64,000 bases of DNA. Origin: Deinococcus ruber (GTDB lineage Bacteria; Deinococcota; Deinococci; Deinococcales; Deinococcaceae). The stretch lies in NCBI RefSeq assembly GCF_014648095.1, contig NZ_BMQL01000015.1, positions 1 through 64,000 of the forward strand, read 5' to 3'. This document shows positions 43,744 through 51,703 of the stretch, piece by piece. The notes beneath the pieces were generated by a model. It was given only the letters and a program-made list of their open reading frames with translations, was not told where the DNA came from and searched no databases. The translations under genes were made by a program, and so were the position numbers. Each line of letters opens with the position of its first letter. The stretch's first letter is position 1.

Positions 43744-45804
43744 ATGGGCGGTGGTGCCTATTTTGGTCACGAACACAACAAGGAGATCTTGACGCTTTCC
43801 TTGACCGAGATGCTTGCCACCCTCGATCTCCACAATCGTCAGATCGTGCAGCGGGCCATTCAGACAGCCGAAACGTCCGCAGGACTGGTGGAGTTTAGTT
43901 TTCAGTCTGTCAACAGGAGCGGCGAGCGACGTTCGTACGTCGGGACGTGCGCCAGCGAACTCGGCGAGCAGGGGGTCCGCCAGCGCATCCTCGGCACCCT
44001 CCAGAATGTTACGGCACGACGCGAGGCGGAGTCGTCGCTGATGGCGAGCGAATCCAAATTGCGGGCTGTGATTGATCACACGCAGGACGCCATTACCATC
44101 AAAGATCGCCAGGGCCGATTTCTGCTGGTGAACCCACCAGCTGCCCGCGCCATGGGGAGCTCAGCCGATCAGCTTCTACAGCAATCTGTCGATTTCAGCG
44201 CGTTCGACGCCGATGCCCTTCAGCGCATCCGCATGATCGATGCTCAGGTGATGCAGCATGGACAGAGCGTCTCGTATGAACTTGATTGGCGTGTGGCTGG
44301 CACAGAAGTCAACGCAAGTGTAACGGCGTTCCCGTTTTGGCAGGACGGTGCCATTCAGGGCACCATCTGCATCGCGCACGACGTGACCCGGCAGAAGCTG
44401 CTGGAACGCGAGTTGCGAGACAGTACCGTTCGGCTGGAACAACGGGTCCTAGAACGCACCCGCGAACTCGAACGCTTTACCGCGCAGTTACAGCACAGCA
44501 CCCTGCATGACGAACTGACAGGGCTTCCAAACCGTGTCCTGCTGATGAACCGGCTGAACGACGCTGTGAGCCGCCGCCTCGAGGATGACGCCGCCACGTT
44601 TGTGGTGCTGTTTCTGGACTTTGACCGCTTTAAGCTGATCAACGACAGTTTGGGACATAACGTTGGCGATGAGCTGCTGAAACAGATTGCTACGCGTCTG
44701 CAGGCCACCATAGAAGCTGGCGATACGGTCGCCCGCTTGGGTGGAGACGAATTCGTGGTGTTGGCGTGTCACGTTCAGACTGAGCAGGACGCCACGCAGT
44801 ACGCGACCCGGTTGATCGATCAGTTCGCCGACCCCTTCATGTTGGCGGACCATGAGCTCCGCATCACCGCCAGTATCGGCATGACGGCGTGTGACCACCG
44901 GTATGCCACTGCCAACGACGCCGTCCGGGATGCTGACATTGCCATGTACCGCGCGAAAGCGCAGCGGCGAGGCAACTACGTCATCTTCGAACCTGCGATG
45001 CGCGAGCGTCAGGTGTTGCTCTTAGGTCTTCAGAGCGAACTCGGGCAGGCCCTGAGGCGCAGTGAACTCCGCGTGCACTATCAACCTGTCGTCACAAAGG
45101 GCGGCCTGCGGATCAGCGGCGTCGAAGCCCTCATCCGTTGGCAACACCCCGTGCATGGGCTGATTCCACCGGCCGACTTCATCGTGTTGGCTGAAGAGCG
45201 GGGTTTGGTCTGTGAACTTGATCTGTGGGTACTACGGGAGGCGTGTACCGAGTTGATGCGGCTCAGCGGGCCACCGCTGGGACTGGGGGTCAACTTCTCG
45301 GCCCGGCACTTCGAGCAGCCCATCATGTATGAACAGGTTCGTAAAATTCTGGACGACACCGGCTACCCCGCGCATAAATTGATCCTGGAAATCACAGAAC
45401 GGCTGCTACTGACCAATAGCGTGCTGGTGCTGAGCCTGCTCAAACAGTTTCAGGAGGGCGGCATGCAGGTCGCTATTGATGATTTCGGGACGGGCTACTC
45501 ATCGTTACGCTACCTGCAGCAGTTGCCGATGAACATCATCAAAATCGACCGCTCCTTCAGCGCTGGGGTGGTAGAGAAGCCGGAGGTCGTCAGGAGTATC
45601 GTCGAATTAGCACATACCCTCAACATGACGGTGGTTGCTGAAGGGGTCGAAACCTTCGCGCAGGTTCAGGCGTTGACGGCGCTCGGCTGCGATTACTTGC
45701 AAGGCTTTCTCTTCTCAACACCGCTGTCGTTTCCTGAACTTCAGTCCTGGCTTGAAACGTTCCAGTCCGGGCGGCCTTTGCGAGGTGAGGGATCAGACGG
45801 TTGA
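43744..45804 (+). CDS. 3' part of PAS-GGDEF-EAL protein, c-di-GMP turnover
   Basis: 686 residues starting at an ATG that lies inside the IS66 target duplication. Two PAS-type sensor domains (the second at about 100-220, SKLRAVIDHTQDAITIKD), a coiled linker, a GGDEF domain with intact RLGGDEFVVLA (near 334), and an EAL domain with intact VEALIRWQHP (near 460) and DDFGTGYSSL. The inhibitory RxxD site before GGDEF is replaced by EAGD. Both catalytic motifs are intact, so the piece could still make or break cyclic di-GMP if translated. Joining 41841-42223 to 43749-45804 restores one reading frame of about 812 residues. Confidence 0.88.
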   Translation: MGGGAYFGHEHNKEILTLSLTEMLATLDLHNRQIVQRAIQTAETSAGLVEFSFQSVNRSGERRSYVGTCASELGEQGVRQRILGTLQNVTARREAESSLMASESKLRAVIDHTQDAITIKDRQGRFLLVNPPAARAMGSSADQLLQQSVDFSAFDADALQRIRMIDAQVMQHGQSVSYELDWRVAGTEVNASVTAFPFWQDGAIQGTICIAHDVTRQKLLERELRDSTVRLEQRVLERTRELERFTAQLQHSTLHDELTGLPNRVLLMNRLNDAVSRRLEDDAATFVVLFLDFDRFKLINDSLGHNVGDELLKQIATRLQATIEAGDTVARLGGDEFVVLACHVQTEQDATQYATRLIDQFADPFMLADHELRITASIGMTACDHRYATANDAVRDADIAMYRAKAQRRGNYVIFEPAMRERQVLLLGLQSELGQALRRSELRVHYQPVVTKGGLRISGVEALIRWQHPVHGLIPPADFIVLAEERGLVCELDLWVLREACTELMRLSGPPLGLGVNFSARHFEQPIMYEQVRKILDDTGYPAHKLILEITERLLLTNSVLVLSLLKQFQEGGMQVAIDDFGTGYSSLRYLQQLPMNIIKIDRSFSAGVVEKPEVVRSIVELAHTLNMTVVAEGVETFAQVQALTALGCDYLQGFLFSTPLSFPELQSWLETFQSGRPLRGEGSDG

Positions 45805-45940
45805 ACACCCAAACGCTGTTGCACAGCAACGCGTTGAGGCTGGCCTCTGGCTTGTCTGTTCGTGACACGGGCATCTGGGAGAGCAGAACGCGCTCCCTGA
45901 CCGCAGCGGTTGATGCTCGTGCATTGGCAGTGGAAGAGAA

Positions 45941-45967
45941 CCGAAGGTGCAGGGCACCTTCGGTTTT
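45941..45967 (+). terminator. Rho-independent terminator
   Basis: Perfect 10-bp stem CCGAAGGTGC / GCACCTTCGG with loop AGG, followed by TTTTG. Confidence 0.85.
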
Positions 45968-45972
45968 GAGAC

Positions 45973-45995
45973 GCCACCCCTAGGCATGCCACCGT
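45973..45995 (+). promoter_or_regulatory. GTCACCCC-type box and -10 hexamer before PLD-like gene
   Basis: GCCACCCC (45973-45980), 9 nt, CACCGT (45990-45995), 6 nt to ATG 46002. The sequence after the box, TAGGCATGC, resembles that before repA (TAGGACATG). Confidence 0.65.
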
Positions 45996-46001
45996 GGAGG
46001 C

Positions 46002-46481
46002 ATGAAACGAAGCGGGTCACTCCTTTTGCTGCTTGCCATGTGTAGTGCTCACGCGCAAAGCACCGGGTCGGTCGTGCAGGCCCTCATCAATGCCCGAACA
46101 GAAATCATTGCGGTCTTGCCGAAGGTTGGCTGCCAGGATATTGCCGTGGCGCTCAAAACTGCTGCGGCAAAAGGCACCAGCGTCTTCCTGATTACCGAGC
46201 GAGCGACGGTGCACCGGGGCGGGTATCTGCTGAATGTCTCGCATGGCCCGGAGAGCATCCAAACCTATCTGTATGCAGGACCCTTGCCCAGTGCGTGGGT
46301 CTTGGTGGACAACGCCTGGGTTGCCAGTGGCGTCACGCTGGATCAGGAAGGCGTTGATGTGGCACCGACCATCTCCCAAGACGCGGCCACGTTGCGGTCG
46401 CTGAACACCTGGGCCCGGCAGGTCACGGCCGCTGGGCCGATCAAACGCCCGGATCTCCTCAAGCTCCATTACGGCAAGTAG
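46002..46481 (+). CDS. Secreted PLD-like protein without HKD motif
   Basis: A 159-residue protein with a signal peptide (MKRSGSLLLLLAMCSAHAQS). The mature part follows one half of a phospholipase D fold: ALINARTEIIAVLPKVGCQD, then AAKGTSVFLIT, then SAWVLVDNAWVASGVTLD at the place where active enzymes have HxK-x4-D followed by GS. His and Lys are missing, so it should be inactive as a nuclease or lipase and may bind a partner or DNA. First gene of the VirB1/VirB11 operon and under the common box. Confidence 0.55.
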   Translation: MKRSGSLLLLLAMCSAHAQSTGSVVQALINARTEIIAVLPKVGCQDIAVALKTAAAKGTSVFLITERATVHRGGYLLNVSHGPESIQTYLYAGPLPSAWVLVDNAWVASGVTLDQEGVDVAPTISQDAATLRSLNTWARQVTAAGPIKRPDLLKLHYGK

Positions 46482-46484
46482 GCC

Positions 46485-46507
46485 GTCACCCCAACGCAGG
46501 GGAAGCT
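46485..46507 (+). promoter_or_regulatory. GTCACCCC box and -10 hexamer before duplicated membrane protein
   Basis: GTCACCCC (46485-46492), 9 nt, GAAGCT (46502-46507), 6 nt to ATG 46514. Confidence 0.6.
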
Positions 46508-46513
46508 AAAGGC

Positions 46514-46912
46514 ATGGACCTCGAACGCTGGATCATGCGCTTTCCATACCGCTATGAAGTGCTGCTCGGTGCCGCTGTGCTGACGTTGGTGTTCTGGCCG
46601 ATGTACGCCGGCCTGCAGGGATTCATGGCGGCTTTCACCATCATCCTGGTGCTGCTCGATGCGCGGAGCGCCAGTCAATACAAGCGCAACTCGGAGGATC
46701 TGACGATGGTCGATGCCCTGCTGGGGAAGCTTTTGTTCCGGTACGAAGTGCTGTGCGTGATCGCGGTGGGGCTGTGGCTGCTGTGGTGGCTCACCGCTGG
46801 GGTGACGGGCTTCATGTTTGGCCTGGGGATCGTGATGCTGGCCTTGCGTGCGCGGAGCAGTTCGCAGCTCAAGCGCGGCGACGCCCTCACTGTGCAGCAG
46901 CTGGACGCCTGA
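46514..46912 (+). CDS. Membrane protein made of two tandem repeats
   Basis: 132 residues with four membrane helices. Residues 8-66 and 73-131 are repeats of each other: both begin with (P/L)(Y/F)RYEVL, contain GLQGFMAAF or GVTGFMFGL, and end with ARSxSQxKR. The protein is a fused dimer of a two-helix unit. The basic loops place both halves the same way round in the membrane. It precedes the VirB1-like gene by one base and is likely to be an inner-membrane part of the T4SS (inference). Confidence 0.6.
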   Translation: MDLERWIMRFPYRYEVLLGAAVLTLVFWPMYAGLQGFMAAFTIILVLLDARSASQYKRNSEDLTMVDALLGKLLFRYEVLCVIAVGLWLLWWLTAGVTGFMFGLGIVMLALRARSSSQLKRGDALTVQQLDA

Positions 46913-46913
46913 G

Positions 46914-47378
46914 ATGCGGCGACTGCTTGCGCTCCTCTACCTGAGCACCTCCACGGCGCTGGGCTGTGGGTTTGTCCCAGAGAACCTCTTGCGGATTACC
47001 CATGCCGCAGAAGCTGCTTACGGTCTGCCGCAGGATCTACTGACCTCGCTGGTGTGGGCTGAGTCCCGCTACTGCATCACGGTGGTGTCGGATGCCGGTG
47101 CACAAGGCCTGGGTCAGTTGATGCCCGGGACCGCGCGGGACATGGGCGTGACCCAGGTGTTCGATCCGACACAGAACATCTACGGTTCGGCCCGGTACCT
47201 GCGCCAGCAGTGGGATACCTTTCACGACTGGACCTGGGCGCTGTATGCGTATCACGATGGACCTGGGAACGCCCGCGCTGGCAACATCAGTGGTGCTGGA
47301 CAGGCGTACAGCGTGTTCGTGCTGGGAACATACGACGCGATTCGGAAGCAGGGCGGCCTGCTGGTCGCCTCACGATGA
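46914..47378 (+). CDS. virB1: Lytic transglycosylase, VirB1-like
   Basis: A 154-residue SLT-type transglycosylase. A hydrophobic leader (MRRLLALLYLSTSTALGCG) is followed by the catalytic Glu at about 50 (LVWAESRYC), the motif AQGLGQLMPGTA (63-74), and a YDPxxNI-like FDPTQNIYGSARYL. Such enzymes open the peptidoglycan for T4SS assembly. The leader holds a Cys that could serve as a lipobox. The stop overlaps the VirB11-like start. Confidence 0.85.
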   Translation: MRRLLALLYLSTSTALGCGFVPENLLRITHAAEAAYGLPQDLLTSLVWAESRYCITVVSDAGAQGLGQLMPGTARDMGVTQVFDPTQNIYGSARYLRQQWDTFHDWTWALYAYHDGPGNARAGNISGAGQAYSVFVLGTYDAIRKQGGLLVASR

Positions 47379-48430
47379 CGGGTCTCCTCTCCCCTCCGCT
47401 GTCTTCTGAGACGCGCATCATTCCGGGCATCGCCCGCGTCACGCGCCACATTGATTTACCACCCCAGCCGATCTACGACATCAGCACTGATGAGGAGTTC
47501 GAGGCGCTGCTGAGGATGTTGCCGGACAAAGTGCGGAGGGTGGTGGCGCCGCGCATTCGGGAGATCGAAGAGATCAAGATGCAGGCCTTCGGTCCGCTGG
47601 AGGTGCTCTACCGGCACGCGCATCTGCATTACCCGGTGTACTTGGACATGGACGAGATGGCACTGCTCGATAGCCTCGGGCAGTGGCGGGCCGATGGGCG
47701 ACTGGGGATGGAGGGAACGCTGCACCGCTTCGGGCGGTTAGACACGATGCAGCACACCAGTGTGGTGACGGTGCGGGTGGCCAAAGCCTTCGAGGGGCTG
47801 GCGGAACCGCTGCGTCCGTGGCTCAAGACGGCCGACAACGGCCTGATTATCATGGGTCTTCCTGGCGCGGGTAAGACGGCACTGTTGCGGGATTGTTTGC
47901 GGATTCTGGGCGAGCGGTTTGGTGGGCGGTTGTTCGTGAACGATTCGTCGAACGAAATTTTGGGCGATGGGTTCCGGCCGCATCCGACGACGGGGTTGTT
48001 GAGTCGGGTGCCGATTGGGGATCCAGCGTTGCAGTTCTCGAAACTGAATCAGACGGTGAAGAATTTCCAGCCGCGCTGGATGGCGGTCGATGAGGTCAGC
48101 GCGCCGGATGATGCCAGAGCGATTGCGTATGCGCGGTCGCGCGGTGTGCGGGCGATCATGACCTGGCATGCCGGTAGCCTGCAAAGCGCCTATGACGAGC
48201 AGGAAGAAAAAACCTTATGGCCGCTCATCCGCCGCAATGAACACGGACTCACCGGACCACCTGTGGCCTCGCTCGGCATTCTGGTGCGTGGCCGAGGAGC
48301 GTACGTGGTGTTCGAGGATCTTGAAGACGGCTTCAAGTCCGTCGCGCGGCAGGAACTCCCAGCGGGTGTGCAGGTGAGTGTCGCGCAAGCAGGCCGCTGG
48401 ACACACCGCGAGTTGACCCTCACCGGCTAA
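47375..48430 (+). CDS. virB11: VirB11/SpoIIIAA-superfamily ATPase
   Basis: A 351-residue ATPase. Walker A is GLPGAGKTALLRD (160-172), and Walker B is WMAVDEVSAPDDARA near 237. The P-loop context with LLRD resembles SpoIIIAA/R3H-type ATPases more than classic VirB11 (GGTGSGKTT), but the hexameric RecA-type fold and the position after virB1 and within a T4SS region point to the VirB11 role, switching the apparatus between pilus assembly and transfer. ATG 47375 overlaps the virB1 stop. Confidence 0.7.
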   Translation: MTGLLSPPLSSETRIIPGIARVTRHIDLPPQPIYDISTDEEFEALLRMLPDKVRRVVAPRIREIEEIKMQAFGPLEVLYRHAHLHYPVYLDMDEMALLDSLGQWRADGRLGMEGTLHRFGRLDTMQHTSVVTVRVAKAFEGLAEPLRPWLKTADNGLIIMGLPGAGKTALLRDCLRILGERFGGRLFVNDSSNEILGDGFRPHPTTGLLSRVPIGDPALQFSKLNQTVKNFQPRWMAVDEVSAPDDARAIAYARSRGVRAIMTWHAGSLQSAYDEQEEKTLWPLIRRNEHGLTGPPVASLGILVRGRGAYVVFEDLEDGFKSVARQELPAGVQVSVAQAGRWTHRELTLTG

Positions 48431-48433
48431 GAC

Positions 48434-48565
48434 GGAATGAAACTGACTCCGATATATGAGTGGGATCGATACTGCGCCTCACTTCCTCATTGCGTGAGGC
48501 ACCTCCGTCTCGTCCTGGGAGGAGAACCTTTCCCCGGGACAGAGGGGAAGGCATCTCGAATTCAC
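48434..48565 (+). repeat. Left copy of inverted MITE-like repeat
   Basis: Begins GGAATGAAACTGACTCCGAT and contains TTGCGTGAGGCA and GTCTCGTCCTGGGAG, ending GGCATCTCGAAT. It matches 51341-51473 in reverse orientation with scattered differences. Confidence 0.75.
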
Positions 48566-48773
48566 ATGTGACGGAATCCGCTTCCTTCAGGATCGCTTGC
48601 TGTCCCATGGACTGAGCGCGCTGATCTCGCCAGTCTTCGTGGCCCCAACTCCATCTCGCAAGCGGTCGTCCCTCTCCCGCCGCCACGCCGGTTGATGATT
48701 GACTCTCCTGGAGGGAATCGCGGTTGAGCAGCTCAGCCCACTGCGTGATCCGGACAGCTTCGAGGCGTACCTG
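48566..48773. other. Spacer without a clear gene
   Basis: About 200 bp of broken sequence between the repeat and the SDR gene. Short protein-like stretches are seen on both strands but no gene can be supported. Confidence 0.35.
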
Positions 48774-49499
48774 CTACACCAGCAAGCCTCCACCATCGAC
48801 TGGTAACACCTGCCCTGTCGCATACGCGCTGAGCATCAGATAGACATAGGCTTCAGCAGCCTCCTCCGGCAACGCGCCCCGTGGGATCGGGAGCGACGCG
48901 ACCATTGCCTGGACTGCGCGTTCTGGTCGCTGGCGGACGTGTTCCGTGAGGACAAGGCCTGGTGAGACGGCATTGACTCGAATAGGTGCAAGATCCATGG
49001 CCAGGCCATACGTCAAGTGTTCCACCGCTCCACCCATGGCCGTCGCCAGTGGTGTGCCGGGCCGGGGTCGCTGCGCCAGCATCCCGCTGGTGAGGGTGAT
49101 CGAACCGTTCTGTACGATGCTCCTGCAGCCATGCTTGACCGCCGCGAGCACCCCCCAGAAGCGGACGTCGAGCAGGCCCCGTGCTTGATCCAGATCGAGA
49201 TCACGGACTGAACCGAACATCGCGCTGCTCCAGTCGCCCGCCGTGATCGCGAGATGATGATACTCACCGACGTCCTCGAACAGCCGGGCAACGCTGGACT
49301 CATCACGGAGATCGACCGTGTGCGCTGCTGCACCATCCAGGCGTGTTGCTGCCGTCCGAACCCGGGTCTCGCTGCTCGAAGCGATGATCACGGTCGCACC
49401 CTGGGCGTGGGCAAGCTCAGCGACAGCAAACCCAATGCCCGATGCGCCACCGATCACGACGACGCGCTGACCAGCAAGCTTCATTCCTGTGTGGCTCAT
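48774..49499 (-). CDS. Short-chain dehydrogenase/reductase, atypical active site
   Basis: A 241-residue SDR from ATG 49499 with an AAAGGAGG ribosome site. The NAD(P)-binding motif GGASGIG is at 17-23, and IRVNAVSPGLVLT and the C-terminal YATGQVLPVDGGG are typical. The catalytic Tyr-x-x-x-Lys, which should lie about 10 residues after LTSGM (near 134), is replaced by LATAMGGAVE: both Tyr and Lys are absent. It may therefore be inactive, or use another mechanism. It is part of the repeat-flanked cassette. Confidence 0.8.
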   Translation of the reverse strand: MSHTGMKLAGQRVVVIGGASGIGFAVAELAHAQGATVIIASSSETRVRTAATRLDGAAAHTVDLRDESSVARLFEDVGEYHHLAITAGDWSSAMFGSVRDLDLDQARGLLDVRFWGVLAAVKHGCRSIVQNGSITLTSGMLAQRPRPGTPLATAMGGAVEHLTYGLAMDLAPIRVNAVSPGLVLTEHVRQRPERAVQAMVASLPIPRGALPEEAAEAYVYLMLSAYATGQVLPVDGGGLLV

Positions 49500-49624
49500 G
49501 TGTCCTCCTTTCACGGGTGCAGACCTCCTCCAGGAATGACCGGGTTCCACTCGCGCTTCCGATCACGTTGTTGCGCAGGGAGTGGCCCTGTCACTCACTC
49601 ACAGCGCACCGACAGCGGTCGTGT

Positions 49625-50521
49625 TTAAGGGAGCTCTCGGAAGTAATGACCCTGATTCAGATCCTCGATCAGTCCTGGGTGGGTCGGCTCCCAGCCCGTC
49701 CATTCCCGCGTCAGGGTGCTGGATACCGGCGAATCTGCGCCGATGAACATCCCCAGCCAGCCGAAGTGCTCGCTCGCCTGCTCAGCAGGTACCGAGACCA
49801 CCGGCAGGTTCAGGTGCCGTCCGATCACCTCGGCGACGTCCCGGATGCGGACGCCCTCCTCGGCCACCGCGTGCAGCGACGATCCCGCCTCCCCGTTCTC
49901 CAGCGCGAGCCGCGTGAGCGTGGCGGCGTCGAGGCGGTGGACGGCCGGCCAACGGTTTTCACCGTCACCAACGTAGCCGGACACGCCTTTCTGGCGGGCG
50001 ATGTCGATCAGGACACGCATGAAGCCGTGGTCACCCTCGCCATGCACCGTCGGTGCGAACCGCAGCGAGACCACCCGGACACCGCTGGAGGCCAGGGCCA
50101 GGGCTGCCTGCGTGGTGGCGATCCGCGGATGGAGCCCAGTGGGCGGTGAGTCGCGTTCTGTGGCGAGCCGGCCGGGGGCCATGCCGATCACGCCGGACGC
50201 AAAGACCAGTGGCCGGTTGGTCCCTGCCAAGGCCTCGCCGATGGCCTCCAGGGCGGCTCGGTCCATCTGCGCGGCGACGCCCATCTGTGAGAAGTCGTGG
50301 TTGTAGGCCAGGTGAACGACGCCGTCGGAAGCGGCTGCGCCTGCGCGCAGACTGGCCAAATCTGTCAGGTCACCGCGGAGAATACTGGCGCCCGCAGCCG
50401 TCAGAGTGGCCGCGGAGGCGTCTGAGCGGGCGAGCCCGGTGACCTGATGGCCTGCGCTGAGGAGTTCGGGCACCACTGCGGAACCGATAAATCCTGACGC
50501 TCCTGTAACAAAGACACGCAT
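49625..50521 (-). CDS. NAD-dependent epimerase/dehydratase-like (extended SDR)
   Basis: A 298-residue extended SDR from ATG 50521. The nucleotide-binding motif GASGFIG is at 7-13, followed by LRGDLTDLASL and DGVVHLAYNHD. The catalytic region is not of the usual YxxxK type (GLHPRIATTQAALAL), as in atypical members of the family such as those related to YwnB or NmrA-like reductases. It diverges from the TetR gene, separated by a palindrome, and so is the probable target of that regulator. Confidence 0.8.
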   Translation of the reverse strand: MRVFVTGASGFIGSAVVPELLSAGHQVTGLARSDASAATLTAAGASILRGDLTDLASLRAGAAASDGVVHLAYNHDFSQMGVAAQMDRAALEAIGEALAGTNRPLVFASGVIGMAPGRLATERDSPPTGLHPRIATTQAALALASSGVRVVSLRFAPTVHGEGDHGFMRVLIDIARQKGVSGYVGDGENRWPAVHRLDAATLTRLALENGEAGSSLHAVAEEGVRIRDVAEVIGRHLNLPVVSVPAEQASEHFGWLGMFIGADSPVSSTLTREWTGWEPTHPGLIEDLNQGHYFRELP

Positions 50522-50599
50522 ATGTGAACCTCCAAGGGGTCGGTCCGGCCTCGTGGGGAGGTCCAGCCCGATGTCAGTCTCTGACATGTTCAGCATACA

Positions 50600-50624
50600 C
50601 CTGATGACGGCGGCTGTCATCAGG
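50600..50624. promoter_or_regulatory. Palindromic operator between epimerase and TetR genes
   Basis: Perfect 9-bp inverted repeat CCTGATGAC / GTCATCAGG with 7-bp centre, 13 bp before the TetR start. Typical site for a TetR-type dimer repressing both genes. Confidence 0.75.
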
Positions 50625-50636
50625 TAGACTGGAGCG

Positions 50637-51206
50637 ATGGGGCGTTGGGGACCAGATGCACGCGGCCGACTTGAACGGGCGGCCATGGAACTGTATGTCG
50701 AGCGCGGCTTCGAGCAGACCACTGTGGCTGAGATTGCCGAACGGGCCGACCTGACTGAGCGGACGTTCTTCCGACACTTCACCGATAAGCGCGAGGTGCT
50801 GTTCAGGGGTGCGGGCCTCCTGCAGGATCACATCCTGAACGCCCTCTTGGCGGCACCCGTCTCCTCAACACCGTTGGACGCCGTGACCATCGGCCTGGAG
50901 GCAGCCGGCGACTTCTTTCAAGGGAATCCCGAACGGTCCCGGATCCGCCAGTCGATCATCCAAGCGAATGCCGAACTCCAGGCCCGCGAACTCAGCAAAA
51001 TGGCCGCCCTCGCCACGGCCATCTCCGGGGCGCTGCGCCAGCGCGGCGTGTCAGATCCCGCAGCTGACCTCACCGCCGAGGCCGGCGTCGTGATCTTCAG
51101 AACCGCCTTCGAGCGCTGGGTCAGCAGCACGGGAGAAGAGGTGTGGACATCCCTGATTCGCGCAGCGCTGGACGACCTGAAGGCAGTGATGCTGAGCGCA
51201 CCGTAA
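50637..51206 (+). CDS. TetR-family transcription regulator
   Basis: A 189-residue TetR/AcrR-type repressor. The HTH lies at about 12-55 (ERAAMELYVERGFEQTTVAE, then ADLTERTFFRHFTDKREVLF), followed by a helical ligand-binding domain. The palindrome directly upstream is its likely site. It should control itself and the diverging epimerase (and SDR) genes in answer to a small, unknown compound. Confidence 0.9.
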   Translation: MGRWGPDARGRLERAAMELYVERGFEQTTVAEIAERADLTERTFFRHFTDKREVLFRGAGLLQDHILNALLAAPVSSTPLDAVTIGLEAAGDFFQGNPERSRIRQSIIQANAELQARELSKMAALATAISGALRQRGVSDPAADLTAEAGVVIFRTAFERWVSSTGEEVWTSLIRAALDDLKAVMLSAP

Positions 51207-51340
51207 ATCGGGATCGCACAGGAGGGGAAGGTGGCATGGAGGGAGCGCAAGATCCTGCGCTCAGGAATCTGCCCACGGTCCTCCTCGCGCTGTGCGAATG
51301 ACGCAGTGATCTGAGACGGAATGACCGGGACCCATCGCCT

Positions 51341-51473
51341 GTGCATTCGAGATGCCTTCCCCGCTGTCTTGGTGAACGGTTCCCACTCCCAGGACGAGAC
51401 AGAGCTGCCTCACGCAACGAGGGAGTGAGCGGCCATGTCGAGCCCACTCAAACATCGGAGTCAGTTTCATTCC
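51341..51473 (-). repeat. Right copy of inverted MITE-like repeat
   Basis: Reverse complement of the repeat at 48434; outer end ATCGGAGTCAGTTTCATTCC. Its inner side also has GGAATGA (51318-51324), so the copy may have its own short terminal inverted repeats. Confidence 0.75.
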
Positions 51474-51703
51474 TTATACGTTCTTCTGTTCGTTTTCTCT
51501 GGCGCGGTCATCATGCAGCAGCATGTACCACGCCACGCTCATTCACGGTCCAACAGGTAGCCCGTGATGACTCAGAACCTGAGGAGATGCTCCCAGGAAA
51601 GGAGAGAATGCGGATCAGCAGCATGGCGAGGTTCCTTCACCGCTCTTGCGTGGAGGCATCAATGTCTCTCCGCTCACCGCAATCACCCGACCCTTCCGTT
51701 GAA
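51474..51703. other. Spacer without a gene
   Basis: About 230 bp between the repeat and the MFS gene; nothing recognised. Confidence 0.4.
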
